A DNA stretch of 64,000 nt from Nonomuraea sediminis. Its GTDB lineage: Bacteria > Actinomycetota > Actinomycetes > Streptosporangiales > Streptosporangiaceae. Where the stretch lies: assembly GCF_018531495.1 (NCBI RefSeq), contig NZ_JAHDTI010000001.1, positions 620,001-684,000 on the forward strand. The letters are read 5' to 3'. Positions 51,954-59,541 of this stretch are shown here, one piece after another. A program made the translations under genes and the position numbers. Within the stretch, counting starts at the first letter, position 1; every line of letters starts with the position of its first letter. Below the pieces are notes generated by a model. It saw only the letters and a list, made by a program, of their open reading frames with translations. It was not told the DNA's origin and searched no databases.

Positions 51954-53035
51954 GAGCGCGGCGCCACGTACTCGAATGACACGACGCCGAGACGGCGCGG
52001 GTCGAGCGTCTGCGCGTGCATCCACTCATGCTTGGAGCGGGTGCCCAGCTTCTTCTGGCCCTGGATCATCCGCCACCGCGGCGACGCGCTCCGATACGCG
52101 ATCAGCGCCGGGTGACTGGACACCGACCGGTAGCGGAACCCCTCCTCGTACAGGCGCTGCCCCATCCACTCGGAGAACCGGCTGCCGATGCCGAGCCCCT
52201 GATAGTCCGGCAAAACCACCAGCCGATGCTCCATCTTGAGGTTCCGCGTGTTGGGATGCTGGAAGTGCCTGTAGGCCAGGAACGCGACCGGCTCGCCGTC
52301 GATGAACCCGGCGAACTTCTTGCTGGCGCGGTGGAGCTCCTTGCTCAAATAGTGATGACGTGCGAAGACGGACCAGAGCTGCCCATCGACCGGCCGGATC
52401 TCGAGCTGGAGCCGAGGCCGGGGTTGAACCGACCTCCACTCAAACGAGCCGGTGGAGACGTCCAGCACCCAATCCGGCTGCAGCCAGTCCAGCACGTCGT
52501 AATGGCAGGTCACCGCGACGAACTGACGGCCGCCGCGCCGTACCGCCTTCTGGATGGTGTGGCTGGCGACCTTCGCGACCTGGCGGTCCACAACGCTGGT
52601 GAACTCGTCGACGACGACCAGATCGCCGGACTCGGCCAGGGCCCGCGCGATCGACGCGCGGAACGCCTCCCCGTTGCTCAGGGTTCGGTACGGCCGCAGC
52701 CACGCCGGCGGCGATGACAGGCCAACTGAGCCCAGCAGAGCCACGATGTCCTTGATGGACATCCCTTCGGGGAAGTCGTCCACCAGCGACTGGTCATCGG
52801 ACCAGGAATGGGAGGCGGCGACGAGGTCCGGCCACAGGTGACGTGCCAGGGTCGTCTTGCCAGCCCCAGAGGGGCCGACGATCATGCCGACGCTCCACGG
52901 CCCATCCTCGACCGGCAGGTCCACCTGCCACGAATTGCTCAGCCGCTCCTCCACGGGCACATCGAACAGGCCCTGAAGCTGCAGCACTCGGGCAGTCTTG
53001 CGGACCGACGCCGACACGGTGACCTCGGCTCGCAC
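51950..53035 (-). CDS. ABC-ATPase fused to a GNAT domain (possible Mom-like DNA modifier)
   Basis: 361 residues. The ABC part has Walker A GPSGAGKT (54-61), signature LSNGE (119-123), Walker B LVVVDEF (139-145) and the switch His at 178. No membrane segments exist, so it is not a transporter. The GNAT part (about 216-361) has ARHHYLSKELHRASKKFAGF and the acetyl-CoA loop LPDYQGLGIG. GNAT-fold enzymes near phage ParB and terminase genes include Mom, which alters adenine in DNA. That role is an inference. GTG 53035 is preceded by AAAGG; a TTG further up is less likely. Confidence 0.85.
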   Translation of the reverse strand: MRAEVTVSASVRKTARVLQLQGLFDVPVEERLSNSWQVDLPVEDGPWSVGMIVGPSGAGKTTLARHLWPDLVAASHSWSDDQSLVDDFPEGMSIKDIVALLGSVGLSSPPAWLRPYRTLSNGEAFRASIARALAESGDLVVVDEFTSVVDRQVAKVASHTIQKAVRRGGRQFVAVTCHYDVLDWLQPDWVLDVSTGSFEWRSVQPRPRLQLEIRPVDGQLWSVFARHHYLSKELHRASKKFAGFIDGEPVAFLAYRHFQHPNTRNLKMEHRLVVLPDYQGLGIGSRFSEWMGQRLYEEGFRYRSVSSHPALIAYRSASPRWRMIQGQKKLGTRSKHEWMHAQTLDPRRLGVVSFEYVAPRS

Positions 53036-53068
53036 AGCACGACCTTTCAAGAGGGGGGCGACAAGGGG

Positions 53069-53707
53069 TTACATCAGGGCGCGGACGTTCCAGCCCTGAC
53101 CGGCGAGCTGGTTGAGGAGCTGCACCTGCTGCGCTTCGCTGTCGCAGGTGACCACCACGCCCCAGACCACAGGCCGCGTGTGGGTCTCAGCGTCGCCCGG
53201 TTCGGGCAGCTCCTCCTCTGCGCGAGCACCGGACCCGGCCTGATCCGCGCGGCCGCCGCCCGGGGCCGAAGCACCCTCGGGGGTGAGGGCCACCACAGCG
53301 TTGTCGGATGCGATCGCCTCGGCCAGGTCGTCGAGGTCCTGCTCCGTCCAGCCGGTGCCGTCGAGATCGTCCAGGCCGCGCAGCAACTCGGCGAGGGCCT
53401 GGTCGTCGTACGCTCCGAACTCGGCGGTGCGGTTGTCCGCGAGCATGATCCGCGTGGCGGTGTCGTCGTCCACGTCAATGACCAGGGCGGGCACCTGCTC
53501 CAGGCCGTTGGCCTTCGCGCCGCGCCAGCGGTGCTCACCGGCGATGATCCGCATCCGGCTGGCTTGGACAAGGACGGTGCCGTAGAAGCCGTTCTTCGCG
53601 ATCGACTCGGCGATCACGTCCACGTCGCCCTCGTGGGGATTGTCCGGGTGCGGCTCGAGGTCGCCGACCGGGACCATCCGGTAGGTCTGGGACACGATGG
53701 CGGGCAC
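53069..53707 (-). CDS. ParB/sulfiredoxin-like nuclease-domain protein
   Basis: 212 residues. The ParB N-terminal domain spans about 8-110: MVPVGDLEPHPDNPHEGDVD, the GxxxPxxV-type contact region, then the signature IAGEHRWRGAKANGLEQVPA and VIDVDDDTATRIMLADNRTA. The C-terminal part is acidic and then beta-rich, without the usual ParB HTH. Phage ParB-like proteins of this type act as nucleases, NTPases or regulators. GTG at 53707 follows GGAGG. It lies 34 bases before the ABC-GNAT gene, which suggests a shared job. Confidence 0.88.
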   Translation of the reverse strand: MPAIVSQTYRMVPVGDLEPHPDNPHEGDVDVIAESIAKNGFYGTVLVQASRMRIIAGEHRWRGAKANGLEQVPALVIDVDDDTATRIMLADNRTAEFGAYDDQALAELLRGLDDLDGTGWTEQDLDDLAEAIASDNAVVALTPEGASAPGGGRADQAGSGARAEEELPEPGDAETHTRPVVWGVVVTCDSEAQQVQLLNQLAGQGWNVRALM

Positions 53708-54050
53708 AGCAACCTCCGGAATCAGCTGGATTACGAGTAGGTCACGTGTACACTCGCGTTCAGCGACTCGGCGCATGTGATGCCGATAGCCTTCTCATCG
53801 CGAACACATCGACACACGCACTCGCCACGCCACGTCTCAATCGATCCCGTACTGAACGCTGTAACTCATCTTTCTGATCACGTAGCTAACGAACTTAACG
53901 ATCAAGCGCTTAGCAAACTCAGGATCACAGGATTCAGCGATTTCAGGATCATGCGAGCACGGCCCGTCTCCGCATCCGTGGAGACGGTTGGCCTTGAGGT
54001 ACTTCAGGCGCCACGCCTGAGAACACCTCTGTCGGTGCAAGGACCTTTCG
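53708..54050. promoter_or_regulatory. Lower-GC control region with stem-loops
   Basis: No convincing gene. The stretch 53830-53960 is much richer in A and T than the genome. CGTCTCC/GGAGACG (about 53967-53988) and CAGGCG/CGCCTG (about 54006-54020) can form hairpins just before the plus-strand gene. TCAGGATCA occurs twice. A promoter for the plus-strand gene and the ParB gene is likely here. Confidence 0.5.
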
Positions 54051-54269
54051 ATGTCTGGTTTCCCTCTATGGCTGCGCGTGATCGTCGCAGCCTTGATCGC
54101 GCTGCCTCTGGCGGTGGCAGTGCTGGCGGTCGCTCCAGCTCTAGCTCTCTCCGTCGCCCTCCCAAAGGACCGACGAGATTGGCTGCTCGAAGTGCTTGAC
54201 CGGTTCGTGGACTGGGCTCAGGCAATCTTCTCGAGCACCGAAAAGAGCGACGAGGGCGACAACGCCTGA
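54051..54269 (+). CDS. Small plus-strand membrane protein
   Basis: 72 residues with one long or two short hydrophobic helices (LWLRVIVAALIALPLAVAVL, then APALALSV) and a soluble acidic C-terminus (DRFVDWAQAIFSSTEKSDEG). The ATG follows AAGGACC, and a strong intrinsic terminator follows the stop, so it is a complete single-gene transcription unit. It is opposite to the phage late genes, a pattern often seen for genes expressed in the lysogen. A role in superinfection exclusion or host change is possible but only inferred. Confidence 0.75.
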   Translation: MSGFPLWLRVIVAALIALPLAVAVLAVAPALALSVALPKDRRDWLLEVLDRFVDWAQAIFSSTEKSDEGDNA

Positions 54270-54276
54270 CGTACCA

Positions 54277-54314
54277 GGTCCCGCAGGCCCTTCACGCCTG
54301 CGGGACCACGTTTT
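54277..54314 (+). terminator. Intrinsic terminator of the plus-strand gene
   Basis: A perfect 12-bp stem (GGTCCCGCAGGC with GCCTGCGGGACC) around a 7-base loop, followed by ACGTTTTG. It ends the single-gene unit at 54051. Confidence 0.88.
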
Positions 54315-54497
54315 GTCGTTATGTCGATTGACCTGCGGAAACGTCTCAGAACGACGCTAACAAGATCAGCTTCGGGACCTACCCCTAACACTCGGACAGT
54401 CCCGATCGCGTCTCAGCGTGCACGTGGGACGCGCGAATCCAGCGTGCTCAGCGTTCCGCATGCGCACTCATGCGACCGATGCGACGAATGAGAGGAT

Positions 54498-54662
54498 TCA
54501 CCAGACGCGCACCAGCCGGAACTGCTCGACGTCCTCGGCCTGATCCACCGAGAACCGGCACCCGCCGCACACCGTCCGAGCAGTCCACGTGCCCATGTTG
54601 ATCGCGCCGCAGTGGTGCGTCCACGCCGACTTGTCCAGCGCACTCGATCTCGACCTGGGCAC
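54498..54662 (-). CDS. Small zinc-binding-type protein
   Basis: 54 residues: AWTHHCGAINMGTWTARTVC then GGCRFSVDQAEDVEQFRLVR. HxxxC-like and CxxC pairs suggest a zinc ribbon. GTG at 54662 has AGGAGG six bases upstream. It follows the integrase gene closely in the same direction. Function unknown. Confidence 0.6.
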   Translation of the reverse strand: MPRSRSSALDKSAWTHHCGAINMGTWTARTVCGGCRFSVDQAEDVEQFRLVRVW

Positions 54663-54671
54663 GCCAACCTC

Positions 54672-55640
54672 CTACTCCAGCATCGCCGCCACCAACTGCG
54701 AGGAGTCCCGCTCCAGCCGGTCCCGGCTGTGCACGTAGATCTCCGTCGTAGACACATCCGCGTGGCCCAGGTCTTCCTGGACCTCCCGCATCGTCGCCCC
54801 GCCCTCGACGGCCAGCGAGGCGTAGGTGTGCCTGCATGTGTGCGGCGACACCTTCGACTCGATGCCCGCCTGCCGGGCGATGCGCCGCACCAGCTCGAAC
54901 GCCTTCGACCGGTCCCACGGCCGGCCCGTCGCGGTAGCGAACAGCGGGCCCCGCAGGTCCCGCAGCTCCACCCCTTCGCGGCGCGCCCGCTCAGTCAGGT
55001 AGGTGTCCAGCGCGTGAGTGGTCTCAACGGGCAGCTTCCGGATCAGGTCGTTGCCACCCTTGGCCGTGATACGCAGCGTCCGATACCCACGGGCGAACCC
55101 CAGGTCGTCGATCTGCGCGTTCACCGCCTCCGAGATGCGCACGCCGACCTGCAGCAGCAGCCGGATCAACGCCGCGGTGCGCAGACGACTCAGCCCGTGA
55201 TCAGCGTCGGCCGCCCGCACCATCGCCCGCGCCTCGTCCTTGGTCAGGGCGATCGTCTCGGAGTGCTTGCGCGGGATCTTCGGCCGCTTCGTCTTCTTGA
55301 AGCGGTTCGCCTCGATCGCGTCGGTCTCGTGCAGGTACTCGTACCAGGACGACACCGACGACAGCACCTGAGCGACCGTCTTCGGCTTCGGCGGCCGCCG
55401 CGCCGTCTCCTGGAACCACCGTGAGAACACGTCGCCGTGCGGCTTACGCGCCTCCATCGGATCGAGACCGGTCTCCACACAGAACGCGAACCACCGCCGG
55501 ATGTTCCGCTCGTACGCCTCGCGCGTGTTCTTCGAGTCGAACGACCACAGCCACGCCCTCGTCAGGTCGAGGATGATCGGCGGAAGGTCGAGCGGGAGCG
55601 CGAGGTCGCCGCGCGGCGACTCGACCAGCTCGGCCGTCAC
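54672..55640 (-). CDS. Tyrosine recombinase (phage integrase)
   Basis: 322 residues. The N-terminal SAM-like core-binding domain spans about 20-120 (TREAYERNIRRWFAFCVETG). The catalytic domain carries R168 in GVRISEA, K194, H267 and R270 in HTCRHTYASLAVEGG, H293 in LGHADVSTT and the nucleophile Y302 in EIYVH. All six residues are present, so it should be active. It mediates integration and excision. GTG 55640 overlaps the previous stop. Unlike most prophages, its gene is far from the visible element end. Confidence 0.93.
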   Translation of the reverse strand: MTAELVESPRGDLALPLDLPPIILDLTRAWLWSFDSKNTREAYERNIRRWFAFCVETGLDPMEARKPHGDVFSRWFQETARRPPKPKTVAQVLSSVSSWYEYLHETDAIEANRFKKTKRPKIPRKHSETIALTKDEARAMVRAADADHGLSRLRTAALIRLLLQVGVRISEAVNAQIDDLGFARGYRTLRITAKGGNDLIRKLPVETTHALDTYLTERARREGVELRDLRGPLFATATGRPWDRSKAFELVRRIARQAGIESKVSPHTCRHTYASLAVEGGATMREVQEDLGHADVSTTEIYVHSRDRLERDSSQLVAAMLE

Positions 55641-55888
55641 CGGTCCTCGTTGGTGTCGCCCGCCGGCCGAAAGACAATGACGCCGATGTAACGGCCGTAG
55701 TTCTCCGGGTCCTCTTCAACTACGGCCGACACGACATCGAGGGGCAGCACATCGCCATAGAACCGCGCCGCATCGTCTAAGGCGTGGGCGCGAACCTCCT
55801 CGGGCGTGGCGCCCCAGGCGCCCACCCTGAGGTCGATGGGAAAGTCGATAGCGGCCGGATGGAGCCGGTCGCCCCTGTGGTGGCTCAT
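55637..55888 (-). CDS. Small acidic phage protein upstream of the integrase
   Basis: 83 residues: LHPAAIDFPIDLRVGAWGAT, PEEVRAHALDDAARFYGDVL and PENYGRYIGVIVFRPA. No known domain is recognised; the fold is alpha/beta. GTGA overlap couples it to the integrase gene. The ATG follows GAAAGG. Its promoter region contains a 30-bp palindrome. It could regulate integrase expression, but that is a guess from position. Confidence 0.65.
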   Translation of the reverse strand: MSHHRGDRLHPAAIDFPIDLRVGAWGATPEEVRAHALDDAARFYGDVLPLDVVSAVVEEDPENYGRYIGVIVFRPAGDTNEDR

Positions 55889-55938
55889 TCGAGCACCTTT
55901 CGCGAGGGAAGTGGATCACTCGCGACGGTAGCACACCG

Positions 55939-55968
55939 AGCGGAACATAACTTGGATTATGTTCCGCT
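55939..55968. promoter_or_regulatory. 30-bp palindrome in a divergent promoter
   Basis: AGCGGAACATAA pairs perfectly with TTATGTTCCGCT around the 6-base centre CTTGGA. It lies in the only AT-rich part between the leftward integrase operon and the rightward membrane-protein gene, the usual site for a lysogeny operator. Confidence 0.75.
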
Positions 55969-56026
55969 CTCAGCGATCTTGATCACCGTCTATCGCGATC
56001 AGATAACACCGCCCCAACGTCGTCGT

Positions 56027-56554
56027 ATGCCGCGCTGCAATGAACGAATGACACCGAAACGCCGTGACTGGATCGCCACGATCGTGTTCGTCGTAGCAGG
56101 CGCAGCAAGCTTTTCGCTCACGTTTCTCTCCGGTCAGGGTTTTTGGCCAAGCAGCTTGGTTGGCCTCGCGGCAGGAACTGCAGGAGGCTCGCTAATCAGA
56201 AAGCTGTTCACCACAGAGGAACGCCTGAGACAGGCCGAGGAGGACCCCGCCGAGGTACTCCGCCGCCGCATCCAAGAGGTCAACCTAGCGTTCAGCGCAG
56301 CGGTCACTCTGAAGGACGACCTGGAGCGCGAACTCCAACGACAGCTCGCCGAACTTGAGGGCATTATCAACCGCAGCGAGGAGCACGAAGTACTGCTCGC
56401 TCAAGATGCGGAACGGGCAGAAGCCCTCCGACGTGCGATCACACGCAAGACCAAGCAGGAGATCCGCGCGGAGCGCCGACAACAGTTGCTCTACGTCGCG
56501 ATCGGCGCGGTCATCTCGTTCCCTATCGGCCTGCTGGTCAACTGGATCAGCTAG
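56027..56554 (+). CDS. Plus-strand coiled-coil membrane protein
   Basis: 175 residues. One hydrophobic helix near 15-45 (WIATIVFVVAGAASFSLTFL), then a long charged coiled coil (EERLRQAEEDPAEVLRRRIQ through the central HEVLLAQDAERAEALRR), and a C-terminal membrane helix (LLYVAIGAVISFPIGLLVNW). The start may be ATG 56027 or 56048. It is transcribed away from the integrase across the 30-bp palindrome. Genes of this orientation are candidates for expression in the lysogen. Function unknown. Confidence 0.7.
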   Translation: MPRCNERMTPKRRDWIATIVFVVAGAASFSLTFLSGQGFWPSSLVGLAAGTAGGSLIRKLFTTEERLRQAEEDPAEVLRRRIQEVNLAFSAAVTLKDDLERELQRQLAELEGIINRSEEHEVLLAQDAERAEALRRAITRKTKQEIRAERRQQLLYVAIGAVISFPIGLLVNWIS

Positions 56555-56756
56555 AGCGGGCCAACCTCTGGTTGCCGCCCCGCGGCCGCAGAGGCACCCC
56601 CGCCTCTTCCAGCAACCGGTGGACGAACCCATACGAACGGCCCGTCGAAACCGACAGCGCCCGGATCGACTCGCCCGAGGAGTACCGGCGCTTCAGGGCA
56701 GCCTTCAGCGTCTCCCGCTCCGCGCCCGACACTCGGGCGTGCTTCCGCATCTCCAT
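56551..56756 (-). CDS. Small HTH DNA-binding protein
   Basis: 67 residues from the ATG at 56756. SGAERETLKAALKRRYSSGE, SIRALSVSTGRSYGFVHRLL and EEAGVPLRPRGG form the known small actinomycete HTH family (A-x-R-Y-x-x-G-x-S-I-R-x-L-A-x-x-T-G-R-S-Y-G). It probably binds DNA. It overlaps the plus-strand gene end by 4 bases. It may serve as a phage or plasmid maintenance regulator. Confidence 0.8.
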
Positions 56757-56776
56757 CACAGCCACCCCTGTTCTGT

Positions 56777-57016
56777 TCATGCGGCCGATGCCAACCGAAC
56801 ACGCAACGCATCCCGACCCTCCGGCGTCTCAGGCACAGGATCGCCCCGCCAGATACAGCCCTCGATCGTCGCGAGATCCGCGAAGTCGTACACGACCTCC
56901 CGGCCAGCCAGGCCCAACACCCGCACGCCATACCGGCGCGCCCACTGCCGGATTGTCACGGCCTCCCGGCCCAGCCGAACAGCAGCGGTCTTCGCCGTCG
57001 CAGGGGACACGAACAC
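56777..57016 (-). CDS. Small HTH protein (MerR/Xis-type)
   Basis: 79 residues from GTG 57016 (or 57010). AVRLGREAVTIRQWARRYGV, RVLGLAGREVVYDFADLATI are the helix-turn-helix and wing of small phage regulators that control excision or early genes. The frame continues upstream through a terminator hairpin, which rules out a longer start. It lies 20 bases before the other small HTH gene. Confidence 0.72.
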   Translation of the reverse strand: MFVSPATAKTAAVRLGREAVTIRQWARRYGVRVLGLAGREVVYDFADLATIEGCIWRGDPVPETPEGRDALRVRLASAA

Positions 57017-57027
57017 CCCCAGACAGC

Positions 57028-57060
57028 AAAAAGCCCCCGGACCGTGATCAGTCCGAGGGC
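57028..57060 (-). terminator. Intrinsic terminator on the minus strand
   Basis: GCCCTCGGAC pairs with GTCCGGGGGC (one mismatch) around an 8-base loop and is followed by TTTTT on the minus strand. It ends the transcript that comes from the replication genes before the small HTH genes. Confidence 0.85.
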
Positions 57061-57111
57061 ACAAGTCTCTCCGTCGCCCGGAAGTGTTACACACCCCGCG
57101 CCCAGACGCAA

Positions 57112-57135
57112 ACCGACAGCGGAACCGCTATCAAC
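57112..57135. promoter_or_regulatory. Phage 24-bp palindrome, copy 4
   Basis: Left arm ACCGACAGCGG, right arm CCGCTATCAAC. It overlaps the stop codon of the gene ending at 57131 and lies upstream of the terminator and HTH genes in the minus direction. Confidence 0.72.
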
Positions 57136-57883
57136 ACGCCGACTCCTCTTCCACCCGCGCCGACGCCTCACCCTCCGAAACATGCGTGCCACACGCCGCG
57201 CACACATAGAAGCCCGCCTTCGCGTCCCAGCGGAACGACCGCTCACCACACCGGCACCGGGCCGGCGTCCACGCAGGAGGCTCATCCCCCGCCAACCGCT
57301 CCAACACCAGCCGCCAAGACAACGCGAAGTCCACCAGACCCACCAGGTCCTCCCGCACCAGGACGCTTTCCAGACGACCCGACTCCACCAGCCAGCCCAC
57401 CGCCCGAGACCGAGCAACCGCCGATCGGACACCCCCCAGACGCGACCCCGCCCCCAGCCACACCCGCGCCCGCCCCTCGAAATCCAGCAGCCCGCCCGTC
57501 AGCTTCTCCAGCAGCTCCCCCACCGGCGACATCTCCGGCTTCGGCCGCGACCCCGACACCCGCGACCACTTCGACGGCGGACGGAAACCATCCGCCTCCC
57601 TCGCGAGCTGCGCAGCGAATGCGTCCACCTCCAACAACGCCGCCCGAACCGTCGCCGTACACCGGCCGCACACCAGCGGCTCCCCCCGCCGCCACCTCAA
57701 CTCCGGAACCTCTGGCTCGACAGGAGGCTCCCCAACCTCGCCGCCCCTCACCCACGCATCCACCAGATCCGCATGCTCATCACGCGCCCGCTCAAATCCA
57801 GCCCACGCACGCCGCGACCTGCCATTACACGGACCCACACACGCGCCCCGCACCACCGACACACCCGAAGCAAGACCAGACAC
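57131..57883 (-). CDS. Phage protein with zinc-ribbon-like C-terminus
   Basis: 250 residues from GTG 57883; the frame is open further up, but that part crosses a terminator hairpin, so I do not count it. ACVGPCNGRSRRAWAGFERA at the start and CGRC in the middle are possible metal sites. The C-terminus has CRCGERSFRWDAKAGFYVCA and ACGTH, a clear zinc ribbon. Such proteins near phage replication genes may bind DNA. No enzyme motif is seen. The start is uncertain. Confidence 0.62.
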   Translation of the reverse strand: MSGLASGVSVVRGACVGPCNGRSRRAWAGFERARDEHADLVDAWVRGGEVGEPPVEPEVPELRWRRGEPLVCGRCTATVRAALLEVDAFAAQLAREADGFRPPSKWSRVSGSRPKPEMSPVGELLEKLTGGLLDFEGRARVWLGAGSRLGGVRSAVARSRAVGWLVESGRLESVLVREDLVGLVDFALSWRLVLERLAGDEPPAWTPARCRCGERSFRWDAKAGFYVCAACGTHVSEGEASARVEEESAC

Positions 57884-58002
57884 GGCACCCCCGACCCGTC
57901 GCAGAAACCGCCACAACCCTACAAGATCAACTTGTTTCCGCAGGTACCGAAACAAGTACTCCCCCGGCTGGCTCCGGCCGGAGGGGGGCGGGGGTACGCG
58001 AA

Positions 58003-58033
58003 AGCGCCGGTCCGCGTGGGGCGGTCCGGCGCT
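58003..58033 (-). terminator. Hairpin after the 58050 gene
   Basis: AGCGCCGG-T-CCGC pairs with GCGG-T-CCGGCGCT with one T-T mismatch and a 5-base loop. It lies 17 bases past the stop of the 58050 gene. A second GC-rich hairpin lies at about 57957-57990. Confidence 0.6.
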
Positions 58034-58049
58034 GTCGGCGCATCGCAAA

Positions 58050-58736
58050 CTACACGGACACCTGTGCGCGTTCGGCCAACCGCTGCGCGCTGTGGGCGTC
58101 GCGCTCTACCTCATGCCATTCGCGGCGCTGCGTGTGCGCGCGTAGGGCTTGCAACAGGTAGAGCGCTGCGGCGAGGTACTGCCCCGACTTCTTGGCGCTG
58201 TCCTGCTGGGCGCGCACCTCGGCCCCGATGAACTCGGCCGAACTCCAGACGACTCGCACGATGCCGGTGTCGCTGCGATCCACGTTCACCTTGATGTTGA
58301 CCTCGTACTTCGCCGCGACCGCGAGGCACAGCGCGACCGCGCGCTTGACCTTCCCAAGCTGCTCGCGCTGCTGTGCCTCCCGGCTGGTCAGGTGCAGTGA
58401 TGGCAGGGTCGCCACGAACGGTGCGACGTCCACCGACGACAGGGTGTAGGCGCTGTACGGGGCATTGCGGGACGGCCCCATCACAACGAACGTGCTTCCC
58501 CGGTACGTCTCTTGCTGGCCGTGGTAGACCACCTGGCTACCGGGCGGCAGGTACGCGGCCAGTGCGTCACGCGCTTCCCGCTGGATCCTAAGCGCGCCTC
58601 GCCGCAGCATGCCGCCCAGCTCGCACGGTATGGACTGCTGGGCGCACTTGCGGCACGTGGCGGTGTGGTCGTTGACGGCCGCTTGTGCGTTGAGTGCGTA
58701 GTCGCGGGCGCGCTCGGCTTGATCGCGGCTGATCAT
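58050..58736 (-). CDS. Phage hypothetical protein with N-terminal CxxC site
   Basis: 228 residues. HTATCRKCAQQSIPCELGGM carries three cysteines that could bind zinc. The middle is beta-rich (STFVVMGPSRNAPYSAYTLS), followed by a helical part (EAQQREQLGKVKRAVALCLA). A beta-alpha region with NIKVNVDRSDTGIVRVVWSS resembles recombination-associated proteins, but I cannot name a family. It precedes the zinc-ribbon gene and follows the 58828 gene. Early expression is likely. Confidence 0.68.
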   Translation of the reverse strand: MISRDQAERARDYALNAQAAVNDHTATCRKCAQQSIPCELGGMLRRGALRIQREARDALAAYLPPGSQVVYHGQQETYRGSTFVVMGPSRNAPYSAYTLSSVDVAPFVATLPSLHLTSREAQQREQLGKVKRAVALCLAVAAKYEVNIKVNVDRSDTGIVRVVWSSAEFIGAEVRAQQDSAKKSGQYLAAALYLLQALRAHTQRREWHEVERDAHSAQRLAERAQVSV

Positions 58737-58787
58737 GTCTGGGTCCTCCTGTGGCGGTCGTGGTGTTGGTCGGTGCGGGGGTGGGGC

Positions 58788-58820
58788 GGGCGCGCCCGTG
58801 GTGGCGTCACGGGCGCGCCC
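58788..58820 (-). terminator. Perfect 13-bp hairpin after the 58828 gene
   Basis: GGGCGCGCCCGTG pairs with CACGGGCGCGCCC around a 7-base loop, 8 bases past the stop. There is no T-run. It probably terminates or stabilises the early transcript. Confidence 0.65.
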
Positions 58821-58827
58821 GGTGCTG

Positions 58828-59484
58828 CTAGGCGTCGGCCTTGGCCTCGTCGGCGGCCTGCTCGGCGGCCTTCACGTCCGACTCGGTGGTGAGGGCGGCG
58901 ATGATCTCCGAGACCTGCTCGAAGCTGAGCCCGCGCTCCTCCATCACCTCGGCATAGGTGTCCTCGGTGTGCGGGGCCTTGAACTTCTCGGCGAACCGCC
59001 ACACCAGGCGGACGGCGGCGACGTCGGCGGCGCGCTTGGCGGCGGCCTTGCGGCGGGCCTCGATCTCCTTGCGGTACTCCGCCATGCTCGGCAGCTCGGC
59101 CAAGAGCTTCTGAACCTGCGTGGCAGACGTGCCGGGGACCTTCCCAAGCTCCTTTAGGGTCGCGTCACCGAAACCCACCTGAGCGGCCACATGCATACCG
59201 ATCAGCGCGAACGTCGAGAACTTGATCGCGTTCTTGCCGGTGCCACGGGTGGCGATGCACTCGGCGGGCAGGTCGCCCAGCTCGTCACCGATCAGGAAGC
59301 GGTCAGCGGTGCTCCCCTCGTTCTCGCTGGCGGCCAGCTCGTCAAGGCGGCCGGTTGCGGCCAGCCCGAGGACAACGAACCCGATCGGGCGAGAGATGCC
59401 GAGTCGGGCGAAGGTCTTGGAGTGAACGACGGTCACGGACTCGATCGCGTCGAACAGAGCGGCCGGGTTGGTGTTGACCTGCAT
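58828..59484 (-). CDS. Phage hypothetical protein, helical
   Basis: 218 residues. The first half is alpha/beta (ALFDAIESVTVVHSKTFARL, GFVVLGLAATGRLDELAASE). The second is helical and strongly charged, with an Ala/Lys-rich C-terminus (ARRKAAAKRAADVAAVRLVW, then AADEAKADA). No conserved domain is recognised. The GTG/ATG start follows AAAGGCAAG. The gene stands alone between two hairpin-separated genes, early in the phage. Confidence 0.68.
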   Translation of the reverse strand: MQVNTNPAALFDAIESVTVVHSKTFARLGISRPIGFVVLGLAATGRLDELAASENEGSTADRFLIGDELGDLPAECIATRGTGKNAIKFSTFALIGMHVAAQVGFGDATLKELGKVPGTSATQVQKLLAELPSMAEYRKEIEARRKAAAKRAADVAAVRLVWRFAEKFKAPHTEDTYAEVMEERGLSFEQVSEIIAALTTESDVKAAEQAADEAKADA

Positions 59485-59541
59485 TGAACTTGCCTTTCGT
59501 GGTGGTGGGTGCCCGCCCGGACAGTCCGGGCGGGCGAGTGG

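Noticed and set aside
53779..53790. Half-site GCCGATAGCC near the ParB gene start
   Set aside because: Only the left arm is present; the right arm has no match, so chance is likely.
54331..54342. 12-bp match ACCTGCGGAAAC shared with 4971-4982 as an attachment core
   Set aside because: Matches of this length are expected by chance in 64 kb of GC-rich DNA, and no longer identity surrounds it.
57884..58048. N-terminal extension of the 57131 gene up to 58048
   Set aside because: It would run through two GC-rich hairpins that look like the terminator of the upstream gene.
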